Source of the DNA: Hesseltinella vesiculosa
Taxonomy: Eukaryota > Mucoromycota > Mucoromycetes > Mucorales > Cunninghamellaceae
Assembly: GCA_002104935.1 (NCBI GenBank)
Contig: MCGT01000041.1
Coordinates: 174,944 to 238,943, forward strand
DNA length: 64,000 nucleotides
Reading direction: 5' to 3'
A model generated the notes under the pieces. The model did no database searches, was not told where the DNA came from, and saw only the letters and a list, made by a program, of their open reading frames with translations. The first letter of the stretch is position 1, and each line of letters opens with the position of its first letter. Position numbers and translations under genes: made by a program. Below, one piece after another: positions 61,012 through 64,000 of this stretch.

Positions 61012-61320
61012 AAACCAGACACCGTTTTTTTTTACACTTTCTCAGATCGTTGAGGACCGACCCCCTGACAAAAATGGGCGATTTCTTCATTTTTTTAGCT
61101 GGGGGATCGGAGGAGTGGAAACGAAAGTGCCAAAAGTTGGCTGAGCGATCTTTATCAATCGGCGTGATTTTTTCAGGATCATCATCATTCATTGGTCTGT
61201 GCACTATTGCAAAATGTCACATCGTTCTGGTCATCCAAAAGTGCTGTGCAGTGTTTGCTTTTTTTTTCTTTTTTTTTTACGAAACGAAGAGGATTGCCAC
61301 ATTCAATTTCCGCGCAGTTA
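60960..61320 (+). repeat. Dispersed repeat family, copy F (extended)
   Basis: Core with TGGGCGATTTCTTCA, TTAGCTGGGGGATCGGAGGA, AAAAGTTGGCTGAGCGATCT and CAGGATCATCATCATTCATT. Its left extension (GTTGTCAAGAGATTTGGAAG ... CCAGACACCG) forms the chimeric 3' end of the outer transposase. Confidence 0.7.
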
Positions 61321-61399
61321 CTTTTTATTTATTTTTTTTCAGGGCAGAATCAACTGCTTTTTGTGTTTACCATACAACGATCAGCAACTTACATACCGG

Positions 61400-61870
61400 T
61401 ATTCAGTAGCATGACATTTTACTGTAATGGGAATGCTTACAGTATTCAGGACCATGACATTTTAATGAGCAGTTTTTTTCTTTCAAGCATTGTTTTTTTC
61501 ATGAGCATTGATTTCAATGGCATGTTTTTTTTACTGTACCGGTACATGAGAGTTGATTTCAATGGGCATGCTTTTATTTTTTTTGCATGATTTTTTTTTC
61601 ATGTTTTACAGTAGGTATTTTGAGTTCCATGGGCATGCCTTTGCATTGAGCATTGATTTCAATAGGCGTGCTTACTGAATGCATTGAGGATTGATTTCAA
61701 TGGCCATGCTTTTTTTTAGCATTGATTTCCATGGGCATGTTTTTTTTCAAAATCAGTGATTTCAATGGGCGTGCTATTTTTTAGCATAGATTTGAGCGGG
61801 CATGGGTTTTTTTGAGCATTGATTTCAATGGGCATGTTTTTTTTCAAAGCATTGAAACCAAGTGAACAAT
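61400..61870. repeat. Degenerate minisatellite with ATTGATTTCAATGGGCATG units
   Basis: About ten imperfect units of 30-60 bp built on GATTTCAATGGGCATGCTTTTTTT, with variable T runs. Non-coding. Confidence 0.75.
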
Positions 61871-62305
61871 CAAATTGCCCAAAAAAAAGCGACAGGTGGA
61901 CAGAGCAAAAAAAAGAGCAAATACTGTACCGTATGCAAAGTCCAAATTAAATAAAATCAGTGAACTGGTAAAAAAGGCAGTGCGATGAACTGGCTGAGAG
62001 GGTCCAAAAAAAAGCGGCTCTACCAGTACCGGTAGTTCCATACTGGTACAGTATACAGTACAGTAAATCATTGAAGATACGGTACTGTAACCGGTAAGCA
62101 AAAAAAAGCGAAAGCGTTACAGTAAAAAAGCAAGCCGATATGAAAAAGCAAAAAAAAAAGAACTTGAAAAAGCGCAAAAAAATAAAAAAATACAATAAAA
62201 AAAAATAGTGAAAATAAAAACATTAGCAACCAAAAAAAAGAGGGTCTTGCGGGGAAAACTAAAATTGACAAAACGGGAATTTTCAAAATTGATATAAAAT
62301 ATGAA
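61871..62305. other. A-rich low-complexity spacer
   Basis: No gene. Several short direct variants of TACAGTA and TACCGGTA around 62025-62100, then A-rich sequence leading into the palindrome array. Confidence 0.4.
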
Positions 62306-64000
62306 AATAGTTACTAAATATAGCAATAAAAATAATCGTAAGCGATATATTTTTCTTTATTTGGGTTGTGGATTTTTTAAAAAATACTTTCTATACAGTA
62401 AAAGTAACGGTTATACGTTTCTTGAAAGTATTTTTTTAAAAAAATCCACAACCCAAATAAAAAAATATACAGTATATCGTTCACGATTATTTATATTACT
62501 ATATTTGGTAACTATTTTTTATTTTCTTTTCATATTTCTATCGTTGAATTAGCTAAAAATATTTGTAAAAAGTTGACATAAAAATAAGAAAATAATTACT
62601 AAATATAGTAATAAAAATAATCGTGAGCGATATATTTTTCTTTATATGGGTTGTGGATTTTTTGAAAAAATACTTTCTATAAAAGTAGCGATTATCCATT
62701 TTTGGAAAGTATATTTTTAAAAAATCCACAACCCAAATAAAGAAAAATATATCGCTCACGATTATTTTTATTACTATATTTGGTAACTATTTTCATATTT
62801 TATTTCAATTTTTTAAATTTTTTAAATTCATAATTTGGTCGTTTTACAAATATAAGATGCACGCAAAATTTTCAATCTCAGACACATTTAGCCAATTGAA
62901 CGATAGAAATATGGCAAGAAAACAAAAAAATGGTTGCTAAATATAGTAATAAAAATAATCGTGAGTGATATATTTTTCTTTATATAGGTTGTGGATTTTT
63001 TTGATAAAATACTTTCCAAAAATGGATAATCACTACTTTTTTAGAAAGTATATTTTCAAAAAATCCACATCCCGTATAAAGAAAAATATATCGCTCACGA
63101 TTATTTTTATTACTATATTTAGTAACTATTTTCTTATTTTATGTCAACTTTTTACAAATATTTTTAGCTAATTCAGCGAAAGAAGTAAGAAAAAAAAGAA
63201 AAAATAGTTACCAAATATAGTAATAAAAATAATCGTGAGCGATATATTTTTCTTTATATGGGTTGTGGATTTTTTAAAAAAATACCGGTACTTTCTAAAA
63301 AAGTAGCGGTTATACATATTAGGAAAGTATTTTTTCAAAAAATCCACAACCCAAATAAAGAAAAATATATCGCTCACGATTATTTTTGTTACTATATTTA
63401 GTAATTATTTTCATAATTTATATCAATTTTTTACAAATATTTTTAGCTAATTCAGCGATAGAAGTATGCAAAGAAAAGAAAAAATAGTTACCAAATATAG
63501 TAATAAAAATAATCGTGAGCGATATATTTTTCTTTATATGGGTTGTGGATTTTTTAAAAAAATACTTTCTAAAAAAGTAGCAATTATCCAATTTTGGAAA
63601 GTATTTTTTCAAAAAATCCACAACCCATATAAAGAAAAATATATCGCTCACGATTATTTTTATTACTATATTTAGCAACTATTTTCATAATTTATATCAA
63701 TTTTTTTAAATTCAAATTTGGACGTTTTACAAACATAGGATGCACGCAAAATTTTCAATCTCAGAAAACTTTAGCCAATTGAACAATAGAAATATGACAT
63801 GCAAACAAAAAATAGTTACTAAATATAGTAATAAAAATAATCGCAAGCGATATATTTTTCTTTATTTGGGTTGTGGATTTTTTGAAAAAATACTTTCCGA
63901 AAATGGATAACCGCTACTTTTATGGAAAGCATTTTTTCAAAAAATCCACAACCCAAATAAAGAAAAATATATCGCTCACGATTATTTTTGTTACTATATT
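62306..64000. repeat. Array of six long palindromes
   Basis: Six units at about 62306-62519, 62592-62793, 62929-63132, 63204-63412, 63483-63688 and 63811-64000 (the last cut by the window end). Each is an inverted repeat with arms of about 85-90 nt. The left arm reads TAGTAATAAAAATAATCGTG, AGCGATATATTTTTCTTTAT, GGGTTGTGGATTTTTT; the right arm is its reverse complement. A loop of about 25-30 nt contains AAGTAG..TTATCCA or its reverse. Spacers are of two types. The mirror-image open frames (for example with KKSTTHIKKNISLTIIFITI) arise from the arms on both strands and are not called genes. Confidence 0.92.

Noticed and set aside
62301..63678. Similar 68-86-codon frames on both strands
   Set aside because: Arms of the palindromes translate to the same peptide from either strand; this is a by-product of the inverted repeats.
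62306..64000. CRISPR-like repeat-spacer pattern
   Set aside because: Repeats are about 200-bp palindromes with two recurring spacer types in a eukaryotic genome; no cas genes and no unique spacers.

Overview
This is nuclear DNA from a fungus. Genes are split by many short (about 45-100 nt) GT-AG introns with T-rich 3' ends, AT-rich intergenic stretches carry A and T homopolymers of 10-25 nt, and the proteins are eukaryotic. NBR1, a kaptin-like protein, PAQR, a Ras GEF, and a C2H2 family that I associate with Mucorales point to an early-diverging fungus, most likely Mucoromycota (Mucorales). The genus cannot be fixed from this window. Exon coordinates were derived by hand from reading frame, splice-site dinucleotides and family fit.

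Layout: 0-51 kb is gene-dense. In order: SDHAF1 (+), a quadruple-CX9C Mix14/CHCHD5 protein (-), an unknown 380-aa protein (+), a PAQR/Izh receptor (-), a 2.8-kb stretch without a supported gene, a secreted single-pass Pro/Thr-rich membrane protein (-), an acidic orphan (+), a divergent kinase-like protein (+), a DEAD-box RNA helicase with two RanBP2 zinc fingers and a GW-rich tail (+), kaptin (+), an Nhp10-like HMG protein (-), a small orphan (+), NBR1 (-), a Trk K+ transporter (-), Cbf5/dyskerin (-), SDHC (+), a FAM173-like methyltransferase (+), an F-box protein (+), a UBXD8/FAF2-like UBX protein (-), a C2H2 gene of an expanded family (-), a hairpin-bearing tandem array, ribosomal P2 (+), Mvp1/SNX8 (+), a Ras GEF (-), a GT77-like glycosyltransferase (+) and UDP-GlcNAc pyrophosphorylase (+).

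From 51 to 64 kb the character changes to repeats and mobile-element debris. There are two inverted halves of a DUF3505/recombinase-like gene family (52.2-55.8 kb), a Tc1/mariner element with perfect 34-bp terminal repeats (58.05-59.68 kb) nested inside a second, related and right-truncated Tc1 element (57.9-60.9 kb), a degenerate minisatellite, and from 62.3 kb to the window end an array of six long palindromes. A roughly 250-300 bp dispersed repeat occurs at least seven times across the window in both orientations.

Functional links: SDHAF1 and SDHC both serve mitochondrial complex II. Kaptin (KICSTOR, TORC1 nutrient signalling), NBR1 (selective autophagy), the UBX protein (Cdc48/ERAD) and Mvp1 (endosomal sorting) all concern nutrient sensing, protein turnover and membrane traffic. 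They are independent transcription units, not an operon. The most unusual items are the palindrome array, the hairpin tandem array between the C2H2 and P2 genes, the dispersed repeat family, the nested Tc1 pair with subterminal inverted repeats, and the GW-rich helicase tail.
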